A stretch of 10,407 nt of DNA, taken from assembly GCF_039926425.1 (NCBI RefSeq), contig NZ_JBDSWZ010000279.1:1-10407 (forward strand), given 5' to 3'. The translations under genes were made by a program, and so were the position numbers. Of the stretch, positions 1-5,771 are shown piece by piece. Position 1 is the stretch's first letter; every line of letters starts with the position of its first letter. Below the pieces are notes generated by a model that searched no databases, was not told the DNA's origin, and worked only from the letters and a program-made list of their open reading frames with translations. Source of the stretch: Dokdonella_A sp039926425. GTDB lineage: Bacteria > Pseudomonadota > Gammaproteobacteria > Xanthomonadales > Rhodanobacteraceae.

Positions 1-455
1 AGCGCAAGTCGTTCGGGTCCTTCGAGAACGCTGATGATGTGCGCGATGAGCGGCTCGCGCCCTGACGAGAGCGTGCGTGCGAACACACCGCACAGCGCAA
101 TGTTGATCAGCACCGGCAGTGCGTCGAGCGCAAGCTGGCCCTGGCCGCGACGCGCGAGCCAGATGAGCACCGCCGCCACGGCGAGCCAGATCGCCCACGC
201 GAACGGCCGACCACGACGCAACGTAGGCAGCATCACCACGCTGATCAATGTGAACGCGGCGAGTTCACCGAACACCCGATTGCCCGATGCGAACGCAGCG
301 GCAAGCAGGACCAGGTAGACGATGATGCCGACGACGAACGCACGCGAGCGCTGCGCGGGTACGGCAAGGGTCGAGCGAGGAGAAGCCGGGGCAGACACGG
401 AAGACAACGCGCGGGAATCATCGGAAGCATCGGGAATGCGGCGCGACTGTACCAT
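1..455 (-). CDS. COG4648-like membrane protein of aryl-polyene cluster (partial, C-terminus off the left edge)
   Basis: Reading the minus strand from an ATG at 455 gives 151 uninterrupted codons that run off the window edge, so only the N-terminal part is seen. The first ~38 residues are Ser/Ala/Arg-rich and look disordered. Hydrophobic segments follow at about residues 40-57, 63-78, 85-101 and 108-127, so this is an integral inner-membrane protein. The tail (LPVLINIALCGVFARTL, then a segment ending LEGPERLA) resembles the COG4648 membrane proteins found in aryl-polyene/xanthomonadin clusters, whose biochemical role is not known to me. The adjacent halogenase, ACP and chorismatase support that assignment. 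No clear ribosome binding site precedes 455, and a later start (for example the GTG codon for residue 20) is possible. Only 41 bp separate it from the divergent halogenase gene. Confidence 0.7.
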   Translation of the reverse strand, partial: MVQSRRIPDASDDSRALSSVSAPASPRSTLAVPAQRSRAFVVGIIVYLVLLAAAFASGNRVFGELAAFTLISVVMLPTLRRGRPFAWAIWLAVAAVLIWLARRGQGQLALDALPVLINIALCGVFARTLSSGREPLIAHIISVLEGPERLA

Positions 456-496
456 AGGGTCGACACCGGGCCGCGGGCCGAACACGGGGAGAACGG

Positions 497-1825
497 ATGA
501 GCGAGGCGGATGCGGTGATCGAGTGTGACGTACTGGTGGTTGGCGGCGGTCCGGGCGGATCGACTGCGGCGACCCTTCTGCAGCAGCAAGGCAGGCGCGT
601 GGTGCAGCTGGAGAAGGAGCATCACCCGCGCTTCCACATCGGCGAGTCATTGCTGCCGGCAAACCTGCCGATTTTCGATGCGCTCGGCGTGATGGACAAG
701 GTGCGCGCGATCGGTGTTCTCAAACTCGGTGCGGATTTTCCGTCCAGCGACGGCAATTATCAGACGTTTCACTTCGCGCGCGCGCTTGGAACGACACCAC
801 CGCATGCGTTCCAGGTCAAGCGCGAGGAGCTCGATGCAATGCTGTTCGCGCACGCACGCGAGTGCGGGGTCGATGCGCGCGAAGGCGTGAAGGTGGAACG
901 CGTCGCCATGGATGGTATCGGCAAGGTGGTGGCCCAGGCGCGAGGCAGCGACGGCTCCGCAATCTCGGTGCGCGCGAAGTACCTCGTCGATGCAAGCGGC
1001 CGCGACACGCTGCTCGGAAGCGCACTGCAGCTCAAGCGCAAGAACGCGAAACACCAGAGTGCGGCGATCTTCGCGCACTACACAGGTGTCGAGGCGAGAC
1101 CGGGCGCTGACGCGGGCAACATCAGCATCTACAACTTTGCGCACGGCTGGTGCTGGTTCATTCCACTGCGCGACGGCGTGACGAGCGTCGGCTGCGTCTG
1201 TTTTCCGGAGCACCTCAAGCAGCGGCGCGGGCGCAACGAGGAATTTCTCGAAGCCACCCTGCAATCGATGCCGGACGCATTCCGCCGCATGGCGAACGCG
1301 ACGATGGTGTCCGAAGTTCGCGTCACCGGTAACTACTCGTACACCTGCGAACGGATGGCAGGGCCGGGATGGGTGATGGTCGGCGACGCGTTCGCGTTCG
1401 TCGATCCGGTGTTTTCGTCGGGCGTCTATCTCGCGATGCACAGCGGCCAGAAGGCCGCGGCGATGGTCGGGGCGATCCTTGATGCTCCCGCACGCGAGAC
1501 GGTGCTGCAACGCGAGTTCGCGCGCCGCATCCAGCGCGGCGTACGCGTATTCTCATGGTTCATCTACCGCTTCAATTCACCCGTGATGCGTCACCTCTTC
1601 GCGCATCCGGGCAATCAGTGGCAGATCGAGCAGGGAGTCATCTCGATGCTCGCGGGCGACGTGTTCGACCGCAAGGACGTGATGCAAAAGCTCACGATCT
1701 TCAAGCTGATCTACGCCTGCTACGGCATCGGAAACCTGCGGCGCTGGCTCGGCGAGATGATCGCCCGTCGCCGCCGCGCGCATGTCGCATTCAGCGGCGG
1801 CAACACGCCTGTGGATCCGGCTTGA
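497..1825 (+). CDS. Flavin-dependent halogenase-like protein of xanthomonadin/aryl-polyene locus
   Basis: The 442-residue product is a FAD-dependent halogenase/oxidoreductase. Visible motifs are the N-terminal dinucleotide-binding GGGPGG (residues 16-21), the family block PRFHIGESLLP (44-54), a lysine in LKLGADF (K76) placed like the catalytic lysine of phenolic/pyrrolic halogenases, the halogenase signature WCWFIP (W-x-W-x-I-P, 218-223), and GDAFAFVDPVFSSG (296-309). The last contains the F..P..S.G pattern that separates halogenases from related monooxygenases. No signal peptide is visible, so it should act in the cytoplasm with a reduced-flavin supplier that is not in this window. A GGGGAG ribosome binding site (486-491) lies 5 nt before the ATG, fixing the start. 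Xanthomonadins are halogenated aryl polyenes, so halogenation of the aryl head is the likely role. The substrate and whether the enzyme is active are inferred. Alternatively it could be a geranylgeranyl-reductase-like oxidoreductase, but the halogenase motifs argue against this. Confidence 0.85.
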   Translation: MSEADAVIECDVLVVGGGPGGSTAATLLQQQGRRVVQLEKEHHPRFHIGESLLPANLPIFDALGVMDKVRAIGVLKLGADFPSSDGNYQTFHFARALGTTPPHAFQVKREELDAMLFAHARECGVDAREGVKVERVAMDGIGKVVAQARGSDGSAISVRAKYLVDASGRDTLLGSALQLKRKNAKHQSAAIFAHYTGVEARPGADAGNISIYNFAHGWCWFIPLRDGVTSVGCVCFPEHLKQRRGRNEEFLEATLQSMPDAFRRMANATMVSEVRVTGNYSYTCERMAGPGWVMVGDAFAFVDPVFSSGVYLAMHSGQKAAAMVGAILDAPARETVLQREFARRIQRGVRVFSWFIYRFNSPVMRHLFAHPGNQWQIEQGVISMLAGDVFDRKDVMQKLTIFKLIYACYGIGNLRRWLGEMIARRRRAHVAFSGGNTPVDPA

Positions 1826-1837
1826 GCGAGAGGTTTC

Positions 1838-1863
1838 CAGGCGAAACACAGATCAAACGCCTG
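1838..1863. terminator. Stem-loop just after the halogenase gene
   Basis: CAGGCG (1838-1843) pairs perfectly with CGCCTG (1858-1863) around a 14-nt loop, starting 13 nt after the halogenase stop codon. There is no T-run behind it, so intrinsic termination is uncertain. It could instead protect the 3' end of the mRNA or belong to the adjacent repeat. Confidence 0.3.
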
Positions 1864-1940
1864 ACACACGAGGGACGCGGAGAAAACGACGTTTTGCCTT
1901 TCAGCGTCGTGTTCTTCGTGGTCTTCATGTTTCAATTTTC
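1864..1940. repeat. Degenerate ACGAAG-type interspersed repeat with imperfect inverted arms
   Basis: Read on the minus strand, this convergent gap shows 9-nt periodic units (ATGAAGACC, ACGAAGAAC, ACGACGCTG), followed by GAAAGGCAAAACG and a degenerate inverted copy of the same words (plus strand ACACGAGGGACGCGGAGAAA). ACGACG and CGTCGT also pair around a 13-nt loop inside it (1887-1911). Families of short non-coding repeats built from CACGAAG words are widespread between bacterial genes; membership here is from memory, not from a search. Lying between two converging genes, the structured RNA could act as a bidirectional terminator or 3'-end stabiliser. No open reading frame in the gap looks real. 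Confidence 0.4.
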
Positions 1941-1981
1941 TCGCACTGTCTTTTCGCACTGCTCGCGCGTTTTCAGACCCA

Positions 1982-2269
1982 TCAACCCACGCGATTCTGC
2001 TCGATGTGGGCAGACAGGTCGCGCAGACTGGAGAAGATCCGCTGGTTGTCGGGATTGTCCGAGCGCAGCTGGAAACCGTAGTGCTTCGACACGGCGAGCG
2101 CGAGTTCGAGCGCGTCGATCGAATCGAGTCCGAGATCGCCGCCGAACAGCGCAGCCGACGGTTCGATCTGTTCAGGCTTGACCCAATCGATGTTGAGGCT
2201 GCTGACGAGGAGTTGAGCAAGTTCGTTCTCGGCGGGCGTCTGCACCGCCGCGCTGGCTTGTGTCGTCAT
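1982..2269 (-). CDS. Acyl carrier protein, aryl-polyene/xanthomonadin type
   Basis: The 95-residue product has the length and layout of an acyl carrier protein. The phosphopantetheine attachment site is DLGLDSIDALEL, with S50 as the modified serine, followed by the helix segment LAVSKHYGFQLRSDNPDNQRI, which resembles ACPs of xanthomonadin and other aryl-polyene loci. It would carry the hydroxybenzoyl starter and growing polyene chain as a thioester in the cytoplasm. The ATG at 2269 gives a normal ACP length. An upstream in-frame ATG at 2368 would add 33 residues lacking ACP character and extend into the chorismatase promoter region, so it is disfavoured. A GAGG lies about 11 nt before the chosen start, a rather long spacing. 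It converges with the halogenase gene and diverges from the chorismatase gene. Confidence 0.88.
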   Translation of the reverse strand: MTTQASAAVQTPAENELAQLLVSSLNIDWVKPEQIEPSAALFGGDLGLDSIDALELALAVSKHYGFQLRSDNPDNQRIFSSLRDLSAHIEQNRVG

Positions 2270-2374
2270 AGGTGGAAACGCCTCGCTTGGCGCGGAAAAT
2301 CGTGGTGGCAGTGTATCATCGCCGGCCCTCGCAACCGCCTGAACGGCGTCCATGTCCGCCCTGAACATGCGCCC
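2270..2374. promoter_or_regulatory. Divergent intergenic control region between ACP and chorismatase genes
   Basis: This gap of about 105 bp must hold promoters for both divergent genes. On the plus strand TATCAT (2314-2319) is preceded directly by TG and resembles a -10 box; the TTGGCG further upstream (2287-2292) is 21 bp away, too far for a standard -35. On the minus strand the overlapping word TACACT is an equally plausible -10 box. The two opposed candidates overlap, which would couple or exclude transcription of the two genes. Both are weak, so positions are only suggestive. Confidence 0.25.
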
Positions 2375-3364
2375 ATGTCAATCTCGATGACCGCCGCCCC
2401 CTCGTCAGCCACGTCGCTTGGCGTGGGCTATGAACGTGCATCGATCAACGCCGTGCTGCAGCAGCCGGGTGTCCTTGCGGTGATCGGCTTTGGCGGCGCC
2501 ATGCCCATCGCCGATGATCCACGCGTGCTGCGCATCGGTCTCGAACCTGTACAGGCCGGCTGGCTCGAAGTGTGGCGAGGTGGTGCCGGCGCGGAATGGG
2601 GATCCGACGCGGATCTGCGCTGGAGCACTGACGGCATCCATCTTTTTTTCGCGATCGACGTGGTCGAAGCCGACCATGGCGGCATCGTCGGCGCCACCGA
2701 GCACGCGTATCGCCGCATCAATGCATTCGTTGGCCCGAGCGCGACGCCACATGTGCTGCGACTGTGGAACTATCTCGACGCAATCAACCTCGGCGACGGC
2801 GATGACGAACGCTATCGATTGTTCTGCGAGGGTCGCGCACGCGGCATGCGTGTGTACGGCGAGACACACTATCCTGCAGCGTCGGCGATCGGTCGGCAGG
2901 ATGGCGTGCGCATCCTGCAGGTGTACGGACTCGCTTCGCGCATCGCGGGCGTGCCCATCGAGAACCCCCGACAGACCAGCGCCTGGCGCTATCCGCGCCG
3001 ATACGGGCCGGTGGCTCCCACGTTCGCGCGCGGCATGCTTGCCTCGTCTTCCCAGCTGCTGATTTCCGGCACCGCGGCGGTGGTTGGCCACGCGTCGCGT
3101 CACGACAACGATCTCGCAGCACAGGTCGAGGAGACCCTCGCCAATCTCGAGAGCCTGCTGACGCAGGCGGGTGTCGCGGAGGCGGAGCTGGGCGCCGACA
3201 GCTGCCTGAAGATCTATCTGCGCGATCCATCCTGCGCCGACTTCGTGATCGACGCGTTGGGCCGTCATGCGCCGACGCTGCCTGAACCTCTGGTACTCGC
3301 CGGCGATATCTGCCGCGCCGAGCTGCTGGTCGAAATCGACGGCATGCACGGCGTCGCCCGTTGA
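2375..3364 (+). CDS. xanB2: Chorismatase / bifunctional hydroxybenzoate synthase, XanB2-like
   Basis: The 329-residue product matches chorismatases of the FkbO/Hyg5/XanB2 group, which have a RidA-like fold. Recognisable blocks are RLWNYLDAINLGDGDDERYR (129-148) followed by GRARG, the HYPAASAIG segment (165-173), NPRQTSAWRYPRRYGP (197-212), SGTAAVVGH (231-239), and the C-terminal ICRAELLVEID (312-322), which carries acidic residues expected at the active site. XanB2 proteins cleave chorismate to 3- and 4-hydroxybenzoate plus pyruvate; 3-hydroxybenzoate starts xanthomonadin and 4-hydroxybenzoate feeds ubiquinone. No signal peptide is seen. No convincing ribosome binding site precedes either start candidate: ATG 2375 is chosen for normal family length, and ATG 2387 is possible. 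Longer in-frame upstream sequence overlaps the ACP gene and is not family-like. Which hydroxybenzoate isomer is made cannot be read from the sequence. Confidence 0.88.
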   Translation: MSISMTAAPSSATSLGVGYERASINAVLQQPGVLAVIGFGGAMPIADDPRVLRIGLEPVQAGWLEVWRGGAGAEWGSDADLRWSTDGIHLFFAIDVVEADHGGIVGATEHAYRRINAFVGPSATPHVLRLWNYLDAINLGDGDDERYRLFCEGRARGMRVYGETHYPAASAIGRQDGVRILQVYGLASRIAGVPIENPRQTSAWRYPRRYGPVAPTFARGMLASSSQLLISGTAAVVGHASRHDNDLAAQVEETLANLESLLTQAGVAEAELGADSCLKIYLRDPSCADFVIDALGRHAPTLPEPLVLAGDICRAELLVEIDGMHGVAR

Positions 3365-3369
3365 TCCCG

Positions 3370-3386
3370 GAACGCGTGACGCGTTC
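3370..3386 (+). terminator. Stem-loop after chorismatase gene
   Basis: GAACGCG (3370-3376) and CGCGTTC (3380-3386) form a perfect 7-bp stem with a TGA loop, starting 5 nt after the chorismatase stop codon. A short T-run (TTTT, 3411-3414) is too distant for a classical intrinsic terminator. It marks the boundary between the pigment genes and the methanol-oxidation genes. Confidence 0.35.
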
Positions 3387-3654
3387 GCGATAATCGGCTC
3401 TTTTCCACATATTTCGACCAATGGGCGATTGCAGTCGGCCATTGCACGCGCGCGCATTTTTCGCGCTGCGTCGCACCATGCAATTTTCTTGCGATAGGCT
3501 GAAATTAAGCACAGTCTTGCCGTTCGCGGGGGGCGCGACGGATACATTGCATGGATATCGAAATGCGCCTGGCAGAGGAGTTTCTCCCGCTGCATTGTGT
3601 CAATCACGTTCGTCGCACGGCGAATCGTTGCATCTCTCCTGGAGGAAAGGCGAT
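3387..3654 (+). promoter_or_regulatory. Leader and promoter region of xoxF
   Basis: This non-coding stretch of about 270 nt is less GC-rich than its neighbours and should hold the xoxF promoter. No single -35/-10 pair is convincing. It contains repeated ATTGCA words: direct copies at 3428-3433, 3441-3446 (13 nt apart) and 3546-3551, an inverted TGCAAT at 3479-3484, and a partial TTGCAT at 3628-3633. These could be operator elements or chance. It ends in a strong GGAGGA ribosome binding site at 3641-3646, 8 nt before the xoxF ATG. An upstream in-frame reading from ATG 3421 is open but lacks a signal-peptide-like start and is judged non-coding. Confidence 0.4.
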
Positions 3655-5508
3655 ATGAGTTCAATTTCAAACACAGGCCAGCGCGTTGCGCTGCTGTGCG
3701 CAGGCATCACGGCGGTGTTCGCCTGTGGCGCAGCGTACGCGGCATCGGCTGGTGATCAATGGCCTGCACCGGGTGGCGATGATTCGCTGAGCCGGCACAG
3801 CACGCTCACCGACATCAACAAGAGCAACGCCGACAAGATGCAGATGGCGTGGTCGATGTCGACCACCGCAACCCGCGGCCACGAAGGCCAGCCGCTGGTC
3901 ATCGGCAACATGATGTATTTCGTCAGCGCGTATCCGAACCACGTGTTCGCTGTCGATCTGTCCGAGGCTGACAATTACCAGGTCGCCTGGAAATACTCGC
4001 CCAAGCAGGATGACCACGCAGTCGCTGTGGCGTGCTGCGATACCGTCAACCGCGGTCTCGTCTACGGTGATGGCAAGGTCGTGTTCAACACGCTCGACGG
4101 CCAGGTCATCGCGCTCGATGCGAAGACCGGCAAGGAAGTGTGGAAGGTCAAGCGCGCAGATCCGAAGAAGGGCGAGACCAGCACGCCCGCTCCGATCATC
4201 GTCAAGGACATCGTCATTTCCGGAATGGGTGGCGACGAATTCGGCGCACGCGGTCGCATGCAGGCGTATTCGTTGAAGGATGGCCACGAAATGTGGACCT
4301 GCCACAGCACCGGCTCCGACAAGGACGTGTGCCTGGGCAAGGACTTCAACAAGAAGCACCCGGAATACGGCGGCCTCGGCGATCTCGGCATCAGCTCGTA
4401 TCCGGGCGACGAGTGGAAGCGCGGCGGCGGTGCACCGTGGGGCTGGATCAGCTACGACCCGAAGCTCGACCTGATCTACTACGGAACCGGCAACCCCGGC
4501 CTGTGGAGCCCGACCTATCGCTGCAAGTTCAAGACGCACGAGGAGTGCAACAAGGGCACGCAGGACAACAAGTGGTCGATGACGATCTTCGCGCGCAAGC
4601 CGGAAACCGGCGAAGCGGTGTGGGGCTATCAGATGACTCCGTTCGACCAGTGGGACTATGACGGCATCAACGAGCCGATCCTCACCGAACTCGATGGCAA
4701 GCCGGTCCTCGTCCACTTCGATCGCAATGGTTTTGCATACGTGCTCGACCGTCGTGACGGCACTCTCATCCACGCCAACAAGTACGTGAATGTTGACTGG
4801 GCCGAAAAGATCGACATGAAGACCGGTCGTCCGATCAAGGTCAAGGAACATTCGCCGTTCGAGCTCAACAAGCCGATCAAGGCGTCGCCGTCCGCGATGG
4901 GTGGCAAGGATCAGCAGCCGTGCGCGAATGATCCGAACGACGCGAAGATCTTCTTCTGCCCGACCAACAACTGGTACATGGAAGACGAGCCCAAGGAGCG
5001 CGGCGCGATCATGACCGGCATCGTCTACGTGTTCGCCAACGTTGCGATGAAGGCCGAGAAGCCGGGCAACCTCGGCAACTTCAAGGCGTTCGACGTGACC
5101 ACGGGCAAGACCAAGTGGGAAATCCACGAGAAGTTCCCGACCTGGGGTGGCGCGCTCGTGACCGACGGCGGTCTCGTGTTCTACGGCACGCTCGACGGCT
5201 GGTTCCGTGCGGTCGACAAGGAGAACGGCAAGATCCTCTGGTCGCGCAAGCTGGCCTCCGGAATCATCGGCAACCCGATCACCTACAAGGTTGCCGGTCA
5301 TCAGTACGTGTCGGTGTTCGCGGGAATCGGCGGCTGGATCGGCCTTCCGATCTCCGCAGGTCTTGATCCGGCCGATCCGTTCGGTGCGCTCGGCGCGGTC
5401 GGCCTGGCCTACGAGAATGGCTTCGACAAGATCCCGACCGGCGGCATGCTCTACACGTTCCGCGTGGATGGCGGCGACATGGGCAAGGCCAGCGTCGCGA
5501 AGAACTGA
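3655..5508 (+). CDS. xoxF: XoxF-type lanthanide-dependent methanol dehydrogenase (PQQ)
   Basis: The 617-residue product is a periplasmic PQQ alcohol dehydrogenase of normal family length. A signal peptide covers about residues 1-32 (hydrophobic core VALLCAGITAVFACG, cleavage near AYAASA). Active-site features seen are adjacent cysteines C127-C128 that form the strained disulfide next to PQQ, E195 in GGDEFGARG and N280 in YGTGNPG as metal ligands, the tryptophan region GAPWGWIS (259-266) under PQQ, and WDYDGINE, where D334 is the catalytic base and D336 is the extra aspartate that defines lanthanide enzymes; calcium MxaF proteins lack it. DRNGF (356-360) supplies the conserved arginine. It oxidises methanol (possibly other alcohols) to the aldehyde and passes electrons to a cytochrome c, likely the one encoded downstream. 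A strong ribosome binding site fixes the start. XoxF expression is usually lanthanide-controlled; no such element is recognisable here. XoxF subclade was not determined. Confidence 0.95.
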   Translation: MSSISNTGQRVALLCAGITAVFACGAAYAASAGDQWPAPGGDDSLSRHSTLTDINKSNADKMQMAWSMSTTATRGHEGQPLVIGNMMYFVSAYPNHVFAVDLSEADNYQVAWKYSPKQDDHAVAVACCDTVNRGLVYGDGKVVFNTLDGQVIALDAKTGKEVWKVKRADPKKGETSTPAPIIVKDIVISGMGGDEFGARGRMQAYSLKDGHEMWTCHSTGSDKDVCLGKDFNKKHPEYGGLGDLGISSYPGDEWKRGGGAPWGWISYDPKLDLIYYGTGNPGLWSPTYRCKFKTHEECNKGTQDNKWSMTIFARKPETGEAVWGYQMTPFDQWDYDGINEPILTELDGKPVLVHFDRNGFAYVLDRRDGTLIHANKYVNVDWAEKIDMKTGRPIKVKEHSPFELNKPIKASPSAMGGKDQQPCANDPNDAKIFFCPTNNWYMEDEPKERGAIMTGIVYVFANVAMKAEKPGNLGNFKAFDVTTGKTKWEIHEKFPTWGGALVTDGGLVFYGTLDGWFRAVDKENGKILWSRKLASGIIGNPITYKVAGHQYVSVFAGIGGWIGLPISAGLDPADPFGALGAVGLAYENGFDKIPTGGMLYTFRVDGGDMGKASVAKN

Positions 5509-5533
5509 TTGCAACACAGCAACATGATGCATG

Positions 5534-5562
5534 CATCGGGGCCGCAAGGCCCCGATGTTTCT
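5534..5562 (+). terminator. Strong hairpin with GNRA loop after xoxF
   Basis: CATCGGGGCC (5534-5543) pairs perfectly with GGCCCCGATG (5548-5557) across a GCAA tetraloop, then TTTCT. The 10-bp GC-rich stem starts 25 nt after the xoxF stop codon. The T-run is short, so it may be a leaky terminator or an mRNA-stabilising 3' end that lets xoxF be expressed far above the genes behind it. Confidence 0.75.
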
Positions 5563-5771
5563 ACCGGCTACCGCGTTCGACCCGATTGCGCGAATCCATC
5601 CGCCGCCCGCTTTTATTGCGATGCCCCATGACGCCTCGCGTCGATTGGCGCATCGTCTCCCTGTCCAGAAATCCAGTCGTGATTCCGGCGCCCCGCAGCG
5701 CGGATCAATCAGTCAAGGTTCAAACCCTTTTCAGCATGCTGCGCTTCACCCGCGGCACTCCGGAGTTTCCC
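5563..5771 (+). promoter_or_regulatory. Spacer between xoxF terminator and xoxJ-ankyrin gene
   Basis: This stretch of about 210 nt has an open reading frame continuous with the downstream gene (possible ATGs at 5586, 5631 and 5736), but its translation is Arg/Pro-rich, precedes the signal peptide and has no ribosome binding site, so it is read as untranslated. GGAG at 5762-5765 sits 6 nt before the GTG at 5772 and decides the start. A promoter for the downstream genes may lie here, given the terminator upstream; no convincing -35/-10 pair is visible. Confidence 0.4.

Noticed and set aside
3421..3654. N-terminal extension of XoxF from the ATG at 3421
   Set aside because: The ATG at 3655 has an excellent ribosome binding site and is followed directly by a signal peptide; the extension would bury that signal peptide.
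2405..3670. A 421-codon minus-strand frame opposite the chorismatase gene
   Set aside because: Composition is typical of antisense GC-rich sequence, with no domain or sensible start; the plus strand encodes a clear chorismatase.
3655..5508. Calcium-type methanol dehydrogenase large subunit (MxaF)
   Set aside because: The extra aspartate after the catalytic aspartate (DYD) marks a lanthanide enzyme, and no MxaI small-subunit gene is nearby.
3667..5547. A 626-codon open frame on the minus strand opposite xoxF
   Set aside because: It is an antisense shadow of a GC-rich gene: its translation is rich in Arg, Ala, Val, Asp and His without recognisable domains, and xoxF on the other strand is unmistakable.
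5586..5771. Longer XoxJ-ankyrin protein starting at ATG 5586, or ATG 5736
   Set aside because: Neither has a ribosome binding site, and both put extra residues ahead of a complete signal peptide. The GTG at 5772 has GGAG 6 nt upstream.
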